Origin: Acidimicrobiia bacterium
GTDB lineage: Bacteria > Actinomycetota > Acidimicrobiia > Acidimicrobiales > SKKL01
DNA length: 64,000 nt
Assembly (NCBI GenBank): GCA_041676705.1
Contig: JBAYRL010000005.1
Span: 62,001-126,000 of the forward strand
Direction: 5' to 3'
The stretch's first letter is position 1, and every line of letters starts with the position of its first letter. The position numbers and the translations under genes are program-made. The notes beneath the pieces are model-generated. The model ran no database searches. It had not been told where the DNA came from and saw only the letters and a list, made by a program, of their open reading frames with translations. Below, piece after piece: positions 34,855-42,837 of this stretch.

Positions 34855-35707
34855 GATCAACTTTGCGCGGTACCGGGCGTATGTCGACGCGCGGGTAGAG
34901 GCGAACAACGCCATGATCGCTCTTCTTGCAGGCTCTCGGCTGGCCGCGCACAACCTCCAGCTGCACAGCGGCTCTCCACATCAGCTCCCTGGACTCTTTC
35001 CAGCCGTGAACGAAATCGACCGTTTCAACCTGCTGCCGGACAGGGCATCCCAGCTCCTACTCGACGCCGATGCGCACCTCGCGGCAGTGGCAATTCCGTA
35101 CGCACTGGCGGTCTATGAGGCCTTCGTCAAAGACGCGATCGCCATGCTGAGCGATGCAGGCTATGCAGTGTCACAGTCTTGGGGTGCCTTGAACGCCGGA
35201 CGCATGCACAAGACCTTCTTCGACGCCGCCGGCGTCGCGGAACCAGCTGATGTGATCCCTCTCTTCCACGTACTTCGTTGTGTTCGGAACGCCCAGATTC
35301 ATCACGCAGGCCATGTGACAGCGGAAGTGACTGAGGTACTGGACTCGTTGACGGATGCGCAGCGCGAGCGATGGGAACAACTGACAATGGCGCCGCTCAG
35401 TTCGATGATGAAGGAGGGGAAGCTGCACTTCACAATCGGCCATTTGATCGCTGCGTTCGCCGTCACGAAGGAGGGGGCGCGGCGCCTAAACGAAATTCTG
35501 GGGCAGAAGTTGAGCAGAGAGACTTGGGCCGGGATTGCCGTTGCCGATTTCGCCGAATCTGCCGAGCACCCACGCAATAGCAGGCAATGGAAACGCGGGC
35601 TCTTGGGGTTTGCACGATTCCACTACCTTGGCGGGCTAAATCTGAGCGGGGAAGAACTCGAACTAGCGGCAAGACAGTCAGGGTACTGGACCGCGACATC
35701 GTGGTGA
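34847..35707 (+). CDS. HEPN-like protein of unknown function
   Basis: 286 residues when started at ATG 34847, which overlaps the end of the broken upstream gene. A longer in-frame reading from 34457 merely crosses the frameshifted remnant. The region 85-165 looks like an all-alpha HEPN domain: AIPYALAVYEAFVKDAIAML is a typical first helix, and LRCVRNAQIHHAG near residue 144 contains the RN-x3-H pattern of HEPN ribonucleases. The remainder is not recognised. HEPN proteins often act as RNA-cleaving toxins in defence and abortive infection. The last six or so codons run into a tRNA-like relic on the other strand, so the native C-terminus may have been replaced. Function is an inference. Confidence 0.6.
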   Translation: MSEINFARYRAYVDARVEANNAMIALLAGSRLAAHNLQLHSGSPHQLPGLFPAVNEIDRFNLLPDRASQLLLDADAHLAAVAIPYALAVYEAFVKDAIAMLSDAGYAVSQSWGALNAGRMHKTFFDAAGVAEPADVIPLFHVLRCVRNAQIHHAGHVTAEVTEVLDSLTDAQRERWEQLTMAPLSSMMKEGKLHFTIGHLIAAFAVTKEGARRLNEILGQKLSRETWAGIAVADFAESAEHPRNSRQWKRGLLGFARFHYLGGLNLSGEELELAARQSGYWTATSW

Positions 35708-35845
35708 AAAGAACACGGGGGCTCTGTACCCATTGAGCTACATCCGGCTTCGCCGGAGCCAGGAGTCGAACCTGGGTCTCCACTGTTTTTGTGCGAATCG
35801 AGGTTATGATCCTCCAGCCCATCCATGGCATCCGCTACGTAGACG
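35691..35845 (-). pseudogene. Degenerate tandem tRNA-like relics
   Basis: Read on the minus strand, 35757-35779 forms a T-arm (CCAGG-TTCGACT-CCTGG) followed by a 3' acceptor half. 35800-35814 forms an anticodon arm with loop ATCATAA (anticodon CAT, Met-like), but with an over-long variable region and no matching 5' acceptor half. Three bases later a second tRNA starts at 35747 (CCGGATG, then D-arm GCTC/GAGC and loop TTCTTTT giving CTT, Lys-like). It breaks off within the T-arm at about 35691, where the HEPN-like gene ends. Such tRNA-like genes are common in actinobacterial phages and conjugative elements. Neither looks functional. Confidence 0.45.
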
Positions 35846-35903
35846 AGACTCTACCACAGGCTCGGGTGCGCACCTTCGAGTAACACGACTCAGGAGGTCC
35901 GCC

Positions 35904-36115
35904 ATGCCCACGTTCTTCGATTCGACCGCCGACGCCGCTGAGGCGTCCGAGGCGCTGCGGGGATTGGCTCACGCCAGCCGAGGTTTCGATCAACCCGCGG
36001 AGATGTACGGGGTTATCGGTGACCTGTGCTCGGGGATGCGCTCGCTCCGGCAGGTGCTCGACCAAATCGCTGGTGCCCATGAGCGCAAGACCGCGCACGC
36101 CGGGACGGTTCCGGC
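35904..36115 (+). pseudogene. N-terminal piece of a small conjugative-element protein
   Basis: An ATG 8-10 bases after CAGGAGG opens MPTFFDSTADAAEASEALRG and continues through SLRQVLDQIAGAHERKTAHA. This resembles a short helical protein repeatedly found beside conjugation genes in actinobacterial integrative elements. After about 70 codons the frame changes character and becomes an out-of-frame reading of the neighbouring ATPase remnant, so the 3' part has been lost by deletion. Confidence 0.45.
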
Positions 36116-36729
36116 TCCAGCGTCACCAGGACACCAGCACCGTGTTGTCGGCCCAGTATCCGTTCCTCGCCGAAGGCGGCTTCGGCAGCCGGGGAGCGTT
36201 CGTAGGGCAGGGCATGTACTCCGGTGGGAGCTGTACCGGCAGGGTATCATCACGGCACCGAACATGATCCTCGCCGGTATCGTGGGCTCGGGGAAGTCGC
36301 TCTGATGGACCCCGATGGGGGGAAACGACGGATGATCCACGAGGAAGCCTGGCGACTCATTGCCCACCCCGCCTTGCTGCGCCGGATGGATGCCCACTGG
36401 CGGCTCGGCTGCCACTACGGCCTGGCGAACGTGCTCGTCTTCCACAGACTGAGCGATCTCGACAACGTGGGCGATCACGCCTTGGCCATATGCTCGTTGG
36501 CGAACAGCTTGCTCGCCAGCGCCGAAATGAGAGTGAGCTACCGGCAGGAGTCCAATCAACTCACCCTCCCGGCCAAGACTCTTGGGTTGACCGGCACCGA
36601 ATAGCATCTACTCCCCAGCCTGGGCACCGGCCAAGGCTTGTGGCAGATCAAGGAACGCTTCTTCGCCGTCCATCACCAGATGCACCCGACTAGCTGGTCC
36701 TGTTCGACACCACGACCCGCATAATCTAG
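36116..36729 (+). pseudogene. VirB4-like conjugation ATPase, heavily deleted and frameshifted
   Basis: Pieces of one protein are spread over several frames. The N-terminal RHQDTSTVLSAQYPFLAEGG is followed by GAFVGQGMYSGGS. A second frame holds ITAPNMILAGIVGSGKS (Walker A, cut right after it). Another starts at the Walker B region, MIHEEAWRLIAHPALLRRMD, followed by LANVLVFHRLSDLDNVGDHA and a C-terminal GQGLWQIKERFFAV. The end, LVLFDTTTRII, needs one more shift. Everything between Walker A and Walker B is missing. It marks a former conjugative transfer module. Confidence 0.7.
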
Positions 36730-36760
36730 GAATGTCATACGCTCGTGTGATACTGGAACG

Positions 36761-37765
36761 GTGATCGAGCGAGCAATCAACTTCGAGCGGCCCCGCCGCA
36801 TGCGCTGTGGATCATGTCGCCATGAATGGCATGTGACTGCTGAGTGGCTGGACCGCTTCAACCAGGCTCTTGAAGGCTGCCCTGCCTGCGACACTGATTG
36901 CCAAGGCGAGGACCGCCCAGACTTCTGCGCGGACCCCGAAGACCCCTCGCTAGACGACGCGGCCACGCGGAAGTTCTCCTGGTATCATTCATCGACCCAT
37001 CAGAGCTGGCCAAACAGGAACTTCGACCCGGCTGCACTATTGACTGATGTCACCAAGCGCCGCATGGAAGCGATGTGCTCTGGGGTTGAAGCTTGGGCGA
37101 GTCGGCAGAAGACCAAGGCGCTGCACGTCGGCACGTATGAGGCAGCGATCGAGAACATGTTCCGGCGCATGGATGACCAAGACAGCTTTGACGACCAGTT
37201 CTACCTCTACCGCGTACAGCTTGATCCCAACTGCGTGATTGAGCCGGGTGTACACCAGGAGCCCACGAACTTCGTAGGTGACGCCTATCTGGCCGAAGTG
37301 TGCGCTCCCGGAACCAACGTGCTCAGGTACGTGAACGTTCATGAGGACCCGTCAAGCGTCTCTCTGGCTATCGAACCGAGTGCAATACGAGCCGTTCAAG
37401 GGATTCCGATACCTCTAGCCGTGGATGCGACCGACTCGTGGGTGCTGGACGCGACCGCACGGTTGTGGGAGGCCACGTCCAAGCCTGCGCCACAGCCGAC
37501 GGGGAAACTCGAGCGATTTCAATTCAGGGAGGTCACGGTACTGGCAACCGAGGCGCGCAGGCTCGAAACAGAGATTGCCGCTGGATTGCCTCTGGCACTA
37601 AGAGAAAGATTCACCACCAGATTCGATGAGGCAGGCTTCGATACGGCCCCCACCGCGTTCCCCACCAAACTGGTCGGTCTGGCGACACTCGCTACAGCGC
37701 CGCGAGCCGTACTCGACGCGCTCGATGCTCAGCCGTGGCGCGTTCTTCCGGCCATTGAGGGTTAA
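36761..37765 (+). CDS. Zinc-ribbon protein of unknown function
   Basis: 334 residues. The N-terminus has two CxxC pairs (MRCGSCRHEW near 14-23 and GCPACDTDC near 39-47), consistent with a zinc ribbon. The middle contains FSWYHSSTHQSW near residue 75, ALHVGTYEAAIENMF near 120 and YLYRVQL near 147. The H-S-S-T strand, H-V-G-T and following beta strand loosely recall ADP-ribosyltransferase-fold proteins, but this is only a suggestion. It is intact, unlike its neighbours, and is followed by a strong hairpin. I do not recognise the family. Confidence 0.6.
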   Translation: MIERAINFERPRRMRCGSCRHEWHVTAEWLDRFNQALEGCPACDTDCQGEDRPDFCADPEDPSLDDAATRKFSWYHSSTHQSWPNRNFDPAALLTDVTKRRMEAMCSGVEAWASRQKTKALHVGTYEAAIENMFRRMDDQDSFDDQFYLYRVQLDPNCVIEPGVHQEPTNFVGDAYLAEVCAPGTNVLRYVNVHEDPSSVSLAIEPSAIRAVQGIPIPLAVDATDSWVLDATARLWEATSKPAPQPTGKLERFQFREVTVLATEARRLETEIAAGLPLALRERFTTRFDEAGFDTAPTAFPTKLVGLATLATAPRAVLDALDAQPWRVLPAIEG

Positions 37766-37782
37766 GCCTCCTTCTCTCAGTA

Positions 37783-37822
37783 GCTCTCTGGCCGGCAGGC
37801 GTGCACCTGCCGGCCAGAGAGC
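37783..37822. repeat. 17-bp perfect inverted repeat (hairpin)
   Basis: GCTCTCTGGCCGGCAGG and its exact complement flank a 6-base loop (CGTGCA). The stem is GC-rich and would be very stable. It lies 18 bases after the zinc-ribbon gene. No T-run follows on either side, so it is not a textbook intrinsic terminator. It could end the transcript by other means, block readthrough into the recombinase remnant, or be a recombination or transfer-related site of the decayed element. Confidence 0.7.
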
Positions 37823-37965
37823 GAAGCGAACCCGACCAGCCGCCCGTCAATATTCCGACCGTCGTTCTCACGGTGCACAAGGACGGCGTTCTGACCGCCA
37901 CCCTCGACGGCGCACCATTGGTGTTCGCCGACCTCATGACCGCACGACCCGGAACCCGTTATTGA
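37823..37965 (+). pseudogene. Remnant of a small conjugative-element protein
   Basis: The open frame ending at TGA 37963 reads IPTVVLTVHKDGVLTATLDG and continues APLVFADLMTARPGTRY. It resembles the N-terminal strand-rich part of a small protein seen near conjugation genes in Actinobacteria, as far as I can recall. A GTG at 37801 would place its start inside the hairpin, which argues against it being a working gene. Confidence 0.35.
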
Positions 37966-37966
37966 G

Positions 37967-38514
37967 GCGAAGCCACCACCTGCGAACGCAAGTCGATGTT
38001 CGTGCCCGACATCGAAGCCGCCGTCGAGGACGTCGACCGCCGGGTGCATATACCCGAGAACATCGTCACCGCGCTCCGCGAGCTGGTCACCTCTGAGTTC
38101 GAAAGGCTCCACGCGAGCGCCCGTCGCGTCGCGTTCCTCGACGCCCAGATCAACGCCGGAGACATTCAGTGCGACCAGGCCAAGGCCCATCTTGAAGGCT
38201 GCCTCGCCCTTGCCGGAGACAGCCACGCGATCTACATGAGCATGGACGACTCACTGCGCCGCCTGGCCAACCAAGCCTTCTTCGACAAGCTCATCGTCAT
38301 GCCCGACAACACCGTGACCGGACAGCCCGGCGAACCGTTCAACAGCCTGATCAACCCTGACGTCCAAAGCGCCGCGCTCGCCCGACAGCGAGCCACGACG
38401 GAATCTGGACGTCAAACCGGTAATGTCGCCGGTTTGAACAACGACCCTTTGGTGGAGGCGATGGGAATCGAACCCACGACCTACGGCTTGCAAAGCCGCC
38501 GCTCTGCCAACTGA
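37967..38514 (+). pseudogene. C-terminal remnant of a serine recombinase/integrase
   Basis: After an in-frame stop the sequence reads GEATTCERKSMFVPDIEAAV, continues with a coiled stretch (HASARRVAFLDAQINAGDIQ), and then RRLANQAFFDKLIVM and TGQPGEPFNSL. This is the order of the zinc-finger/coiled-coil and final strand of large serine recombinases. The catalytic N-terminal domain and most of the middle are absent. The frame runs on into the antisense of tRNA-Ala and stops inside it at 38514. An integrase tail abutting a tRNA 3' end is typical of an element that used that tRNA as attachment site. Confidence 0.7.
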
Positions 38515-38525
38515 GCTACGCCCCC
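38450..38525 (-). tRNA. tRNA-Ala (TGC)
   Basis: On the minus strand the acceptor arms GGGGGCG and CGCCTCC pair with one G-U. The D-arm is GCTC/GAGC, and the anticodon stem GCGGC/GCCGT holds loop TTTGCAA (anticodon TGC). The T-loop is TTCGATT, with discriminator A and an encoded CCA. All parts are canonical. Its 3' end points at the decayed recombinase and marks the right edge of the accessory island. A hairpin TAGGCG-AAA-CGCCTA lies 15 bases upstream of its 5' end (38540-38554). Confidence 0.95.
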
Positions 38526-38643
38526 GGCGGAGTACATGCTAGGCGAAACGCCTAAGTTAAGTCGACTACGGCCATGAGTGGCATTAGTCACCGCAAGCAT
38601 GCAACCATTTCAGTAAATCCAAGACCCGGTTAGGACACTTTGC

Positions 38644-39132
38644 ATGGAAGTAATTTTGATTGCCGATGATGGTTCCCAGGCGTCACGACGGGCAGTGAGG
38701 TGGGCTGCTAACAACCTTCCGGTAGCGGACAAGCGGGTGGTGCTTTTGCATGTGGCCGCCCCACCGGCAACGCCCATGAGCGGGAGTGGCCTTGTCGCCC
38801 CCGATGTTTTGGCCATGAACACTGGTGACACCGGCGATGCGGGCCAAGAGCTGGTAGCGGAAATCAAAGAAAACCTTGCCCAAACCCGCAAGCAGGCCAA
38901 TCTTCCCCAGGACACTGAGCTCAGGGTTGTTTGGGGTGATCCAGCCACAGAAATTGTGGTGGTAGCCAAAGAACTGAATGCCGACCTGGTGGTAATGGGT
39001 AGCCGGGGACGGGGTTTCCTGGGCCGAGTAATTCTGGGTTCGGTAAGCAGCCATGTTGTGCACCACGCCGGACTTCCAGTGCTGGTAATTCCACCTCAAA
39101 GCGAAGACGCCGACACCAAGACGGCCAGCTAA
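38644..39132 (+). CDS. Universal stress protein (UspA family)
   Basis: 162 residues. MEVILIADDGSQASRRAVRW is the first strand and helix; the ATP-binding motif G-x2-G-x9-G-S is seen as GSRGRGFLGRVILGSVS near 121, followed by LPVLVIP. It is a single-domain, nucleotide-binding type Usp of the cytoplasm. It is the first backbone gene after tRNA-Ala and is followed 10 bases later by an S9 peptidase in the same direction. Confidence 0.92.
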   Translation: MEVILIADDGSQASRRAVRWAANNLPVADKRVVLLHVAAPPATPMSGSGLVAPDVLAMNTGDTGDAGQELVAEIKENLAQTRKQANLPQDTELRVVWGDPATEIVVVAKELNADLVVMGSRGRGFLGRVILGSVSSHVVHHAGLPVLVIPPQSEDADTKTAS

Positions 39133-39142
39133 CCACGTGTAA

Positions 39143-41413
39143 ATGTCATTTCCTCGCCAAAACGCCCGCACTCGTCGCTTCACCCTTGGCGCCCCCCGCA
39201 CCCCAACTCTCAACAAAACCGGCGACCGCCTCTTCTTCCTACGTAGCGAAACCGGCATCGACCCCGTGCATTCTCTGTGGCTGTACCACACTGCTTCGGG
39301 GGAAGAAACCTGTTTACTCGACCCGAAACACCTAGAGGTTGACGAAAACCTGCCCGCTGCGGAGCAAGCTCGGCGAGAACGTGCCCGTGAAACCGGTGAA
39401 GGTGTGGTGGCCTATTCGATTTCCAACCAAGGCGATCGGGCGGTGGCGGCACTCGGTGGACGCTTGTTTTTGGTGGATGTTGACCATCGCTCCACCCACG
39501 AACTACCCGCATCGCCAGGAGCATACGACCCTCAGCTAAACCCCACCGGCACCCACGTCGCCTACGTAGTAGACGGCACCCTTCGCAAACTCGACATTGA
39601 AGCCGCAATAGCGTCTACCTCGGTTACTGCCGTCGACCCCAACAGCCCGCCAACCACGCTCACCAACAACCCAACCCCAAACACCACCGCTATGCCCGGT
39701 GAGACAATTGTGGCTAGTGAACCCGACATCAGCTGGGGCGCTGCCGATTTTATTGCCGCCGAAGAACTTTCCCGTACCCGAGGGTTCTGGTGGGCCCCTG
39801 ATGGAAACGCCTTGATTGCCGAACGGGTCGACGAGACACCGGTTGCAACCTGGTATATCGCTTCGCCAGCAGAACCCGAACAACCGCCTCGGCCAATCCG
39901 CTACCCGGCCGCCGGAACCAACAACGCGGCCTGCTCGCTCGCTATCTTCACCAACACCAATAGCCGAATCGACATAGCGTGGGATAACGAAACCTATCCC
40001 TACCTGGCTCGGGTCACCTGGGCGAAAGATCACCCGCCAGTGCTAGCAGTGCTGAATCGAGCCCAGACCACCATGGTGTTCTTGGCTGTCGATGTGGAAA
40101 CTGGTGAAACCTCGGAATTGTTGCGCCACGAAAACGGCTATTGGGTGGAAGTGGTGCCTGGCAGCCCGCAATGGCACGAAAACCAACTAGTCACGGTGGC
40201 CGATGAAGGCAACGCCCGGCGGGTGATGGTCGATGGCCAGCCCTTAAGCAGCGACGATCTTCAAGTACGAGCCCTAATCGACACCGACGATAACGGTGTT
40301 TTGGTAACCGCTTCTGCAGACGACCCCACCATGGCCCTACTGGTAGAGGTTGCCTGGGATGGTACCCACACGGTGTTAACCCCAGAACCCGGGGTTTATA
40401 GCGCTATTCGCAGTGGCGAAACTCTGGCCTTAACCGCCCAGAACCTCGCGACCGCCGGCGCCTCACTGACCGTGGGCCCAGCAGCACAAGTCCTCGCCGC
40501 GACCAACCAGCCGAACAATGAAATAGAACGCACCCAACCGGCTACCAGCCATCTCGGCACCCAAACAGGTTCCCCCCACAACACCACCAGCGGAAACGAA
40601 ACCTCGCTACACACCATTGCTTCATACGCTGAAGTTCCGGAGGAAAACCTCAACATCCAACTCTTAGAGCTTGGCGAGCGCCGACTCCGCGCCGCCCTTC
40701 TCCTCCCCGAAGAACGCCTGGGCATCAAAGAAAAGCTGCCCGTGTTGCTCGATCCCTACGGCGGGCCTCACGCCCAGCGGGTGCTACAAGCCCAAAGCGC
40801 TTTTTGGGCATCGCAATGGTTAGCGAACCAAGGGTTCGCGGTGCTAGTAATCGACGGCCGCGGCACACCCGCTCGCGGCCCGGCCTGGGAAAGAGAAGTC
40901 CACGGTGACCTGGCGGCCCCCGTCTTAGAAGACCAAATCGACGGTCTGATGGCCGCCGCCCAAGCACAATCGAGGCTCGACCTCACCAGGGTTGCCATCC
41001 GAGGCTGGTCTTTTGGTGGCTACCTAGCGGCCTTAGCAGTGCTGAAACGCCCCGATATTTTTCATGCCGCGGTGGCCGGGGCACCGGTGACGGATTGGCG
41101 TTTGTACGACACGGCCTACACCGAACGTTACCTGGGCCATCCCGACGAAGAACCCGAAAATTATGCTCGCACCAACCTGATACCGCTTGCCCCACAACTT
41201 GAACGCCCATTGATGCTCATCCATGGTTTGGCCGACGACAACGTGGTTATGGCCCATACGCTGACACTTTCCCGGGCGCTATTAGAAGCAGGCCGAATGC
41301 ATACCGTATTGCCTCTTTCAGGCGTAACCCATATGACTCCTCAAGAAGAAGTGGCCGAAAACCTGCTACTTCTTCAAGTCGAGTTTCTAAAGAACGCCCT
41401 GGCGCATCCCTAA
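39143..41413 (+). CDS. S9-family prolyl oligopeptidase / dipeptidyl peptidase IV-like
   Basis: 756 residues. The N-terminal two thirds are a DPP-IV-type beta-propeller (for example FLRSETGIDPVHSLWLYHTA and FWWAPDGNALIAERVDE). The C-terminal alpha/beta hydrolase has the catalytic Ser in RGWSFGGYLAAL near 620, Asp in GLADDNVV near 695 and His in SGVTHMTPQ near 729. No signal peptide is evident, so it is probably cytoplasmic. Two low-complexity Asn/Thr/Pro-rich insertions (about 160-190 and 455-485) are unusual for the family. It trims peptides, usually after proline. Confidence 0.9.
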   Translation: MSFPRQNARTRRFTLGAPRTPTLNKTGDRLFFLRSETGIDPVHSLWLYHTASGEETCLLDPKHLEVDENLPAAEQARRERARETGEGVVAYSISNQGDRAVAALGGRLFLVDVDHRSTHELPASPGAYDPQLNPTGTHVAYVVDGTLRKLDIEAAIASTSVTAVDPNSPPTTLTNNPTPNTTAMPGETIVASEPDISWGAADFIAAEELSRTRGFWWAPDGNALIAERVDETPVATWYIASPAEPEQPPRPIRYPAAGTNNAACSLAIFTNTNSRIDIAWDNETYPYLARVTWAKDHPPVLAVLNRAQTTMVFLAVDVETGETSELLRHENGYWVEVVPGSPQWHENQLVTVADEGNARRVMVDGQPLSSDDLQVRALIDTDDNGVLVTASADDPTMALLVEVAWDGTHTVLTPEPGVYSAIRSGETLALTAQNLATAGASLTVGPAAQVLAATNQPNNEIERTQPATSHLGTQTGSPHNTTSGNETSLHTIASYAEVPEENLNIQLLELGERRLRAALLLPEERLGIKEKLPVLLDPYGGPHAQRVLQAQSAFWASQWLANQGFAVLVIDGRGTPARGPAWEREVHGDLAAPVLEDQIDGLMAAAQAQSRLDLTRVAIRGWSFGGYLAALAVLKRPDIFHAAVAGAPVTDWRLYDTAYTERYLGHPDEEPENYARTNLIPLAPQLERPLMLIHGLADDNVVMAHTLTLSRALLEAGRMHTVLPLSGVTHMTPQEEVAENLLLLQVEFLKNALAHP

Positions 41414-41498
41414 AATATTGAAGAAGCGCCGCGGCACCCGAGGCAAACCCTGCGGCACCAGATGGAAACGCTAAGGAACCGAAGGGAAACGTGTGAGA

Positions 41499-42725
41499 TT
41501 AAAGGGGGAGCGGTGCCGGTGCCGCTGGCCCCACGTATAAGGCGCTTGGCCGGATAATTTTATTGGCTTCCACTTGTTCCAAAATGTGTGCGCTCCAACC
41601 AATGGCACGACTAGTGGCAAAAGTCGGTGTGAACATTTCTCGTGGCACCCCAGCCAGCTCCATTACCACGCCAGCATAAAACTCGACGTTGGCGTACAGC
41701 TCACGCCCAGGTTTGAGCTCTGCCAAAATTTCAACGACTCGGCGCTCTACCACCTCGGCAAATTCCACTAGCTCTCCGCCCAGTTCATGGGCGCATTCAT
41801 GCAAAAGCTCTGACCTTGGATCTTGGGTTCGATATACCGCATGGCCGAACCCCATCATCTTTTCGCCCGCTTCCACCCGTGGTCGCACCCATTCGTCGAT
41901 ATGTTCAACGGAGCCAATTTCATCAAGGGTGTCGAGCGCTCGCGATGGGGCACCACCATGCAGCGGGCCCGACAATGCCCCAATAGCACCCACCATCGCG
42001 GCGCCAACATCGGCCCCCGTGGAGGCGATTACTCGAGCGGTAAAGGTTGAAGCGTTGAAACCGTGGTCAATGGTCGCAATCAAGTAACGCTCAACAGCTC
42101 GAGCATGTTTAGCCGAAGGTACCTCGCCGGTGATCATACGTATGTAGTCGCTCACCCAGTCGAGGTTCGGGTCAGCCGACAGAACCGGCAGGCCATGCGA
42201 AGCGCGATACAGGCCAGCTGCTAAAGCGGGCATAGTGGCCACCACGCGCAAACCTTGTTGGGCAATGGTGGCACGATCCAAATCGAGCACCGGAGCAAAA
42301 CCTTCTGCCGCGGCCAACAACGACACGGCACTACGCAACATATCAAGGGGCCCAACCGCACCAGCCGCCGCAATGTTGGGCAAGGCTTCCAGAACCGTTG
42401 CGGGCAACGGCGCTCCACGTAATTCATCGGTACGGGCTTTGAAGGCTTGGCGTTCAGCGGCCGTAGGCAACGATCCCTCTACAAACAAGTGCCACACTTC
42501 ATCGAGCCGCTTATGTTTGGCCAGTTCAACAGCGGAATATTGGCGATAATGATAGAAACCCTCGCGACCGCGTACATCCCCAATAGCGGTTTCTGCGGCC
42601 ACCACACCTTTTAGCCCAGCGGGCACTTTGATGAGCGGATCTTCGGTGTGCTTTCTAGCTTCGACACCATTATCAAGACCATCGGAATGGCTAGGTGCTG
42701 GCTGATGGCTTTCCATAGTGGACAC
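41499..42725 (-). CDS. Citrate synthase (type 2-like)
   Basis: 408 residues starting at GTG 42725 behind AAGGAG. The first 30 residues are a hydrophilic extension. Active-site regions are visible: SGPLHGGAPSRALD and MGFGHAVYRTQDPRSELL contain the two histidines; the acidic residue region reads NVEFYAG, with Glu where many citrate synthases have Asp, a pattern I associate with actinobacterial type 2 enzymes. It condenses acetyl-CoA (or possibly propionyl-CoA) with oxaloacetate. It is divergent from a second citrate-synthase-like gene with an HTH domain. Confidence 0.9.
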   Translation of the reverse strand: MSTMESHQPAPSHSDGLDNGVEARKHTEDPLIKVPAGLKGVVAAETAIGDVRGREGFYHYRQYSAVELAKHKRLDEVWHLFVEGSLPTAAERQAFKARTDELRGAPLPATVLEALPNIAAAGAVGPLDMLRSAVSLLAAAEGFAPVLDLDRATIAQQGLRVVATMPALAAGLYRASHGLPVLSADPNLDWVSDYIRMITGEVPSAKHARAVERYLIATIDHGFNASTFTARVIASTGADVGAAMVGAIGALSGPLHGGAPSRALDTLDEIGSVEHIDEWVRPRVEAGEKMMGFGHAVYRTQDPRSELLHECAHELGGELVEFAEVVERRVVEILAELKPGRELYANVEFYAGVVMELAGVPREMFTPTFATSRAIGWSAHILEQVEANKIIRPSALYVGPAAPAPLPL

Positions 42726-42780
42726 AGGTGAAGACTCCTTGTAATTGCTACTTCCAGCATGGCTACTAGATCAAGCATTG

Positions 42781-42799
42781 TCAACGTTGATTCAATCAA
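42781..42799. promoter_or_regulatory. Overlapping palindromes between the divergent citrate synthase genes
   Basis: TCAACGTTGA (42781-42790) is a perfect 10-bp palindrome and overlaps TTGATTCAATCAA (42787-42799), a perfect 6+1+6 palindrome. They lie in the short divergent promoter region, 56 bases from the start of the minus-strand gene and about 40 from ATG 42838. They are good candidates for an operator bound by the HTH-containing citrate-synthase-like protein or another regulator. Confidence 0.5.
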
Positions 42800-42837
42800 T
42801 CATGATAGAGTCAATACGGCGGCAAGAAGGACGGCAA

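Noticed and set aside
38450..38475. Search for a duplicate of the tRNA-Ala 3' end as the left attachment site
   Set aside because: Scanning 15-18 kb and 33-36 kb by eye I found no copy of the tRNA 3' segment, so no attachment-site pair is claimed.
41499..42725. Loss of the catalytic Asp in citrate synthase (NVEFYAG)
   Set aside because: Glu at this place appears to be normal in actinobacterial type 2 citrate synthases, so it is not treated as inactivation.
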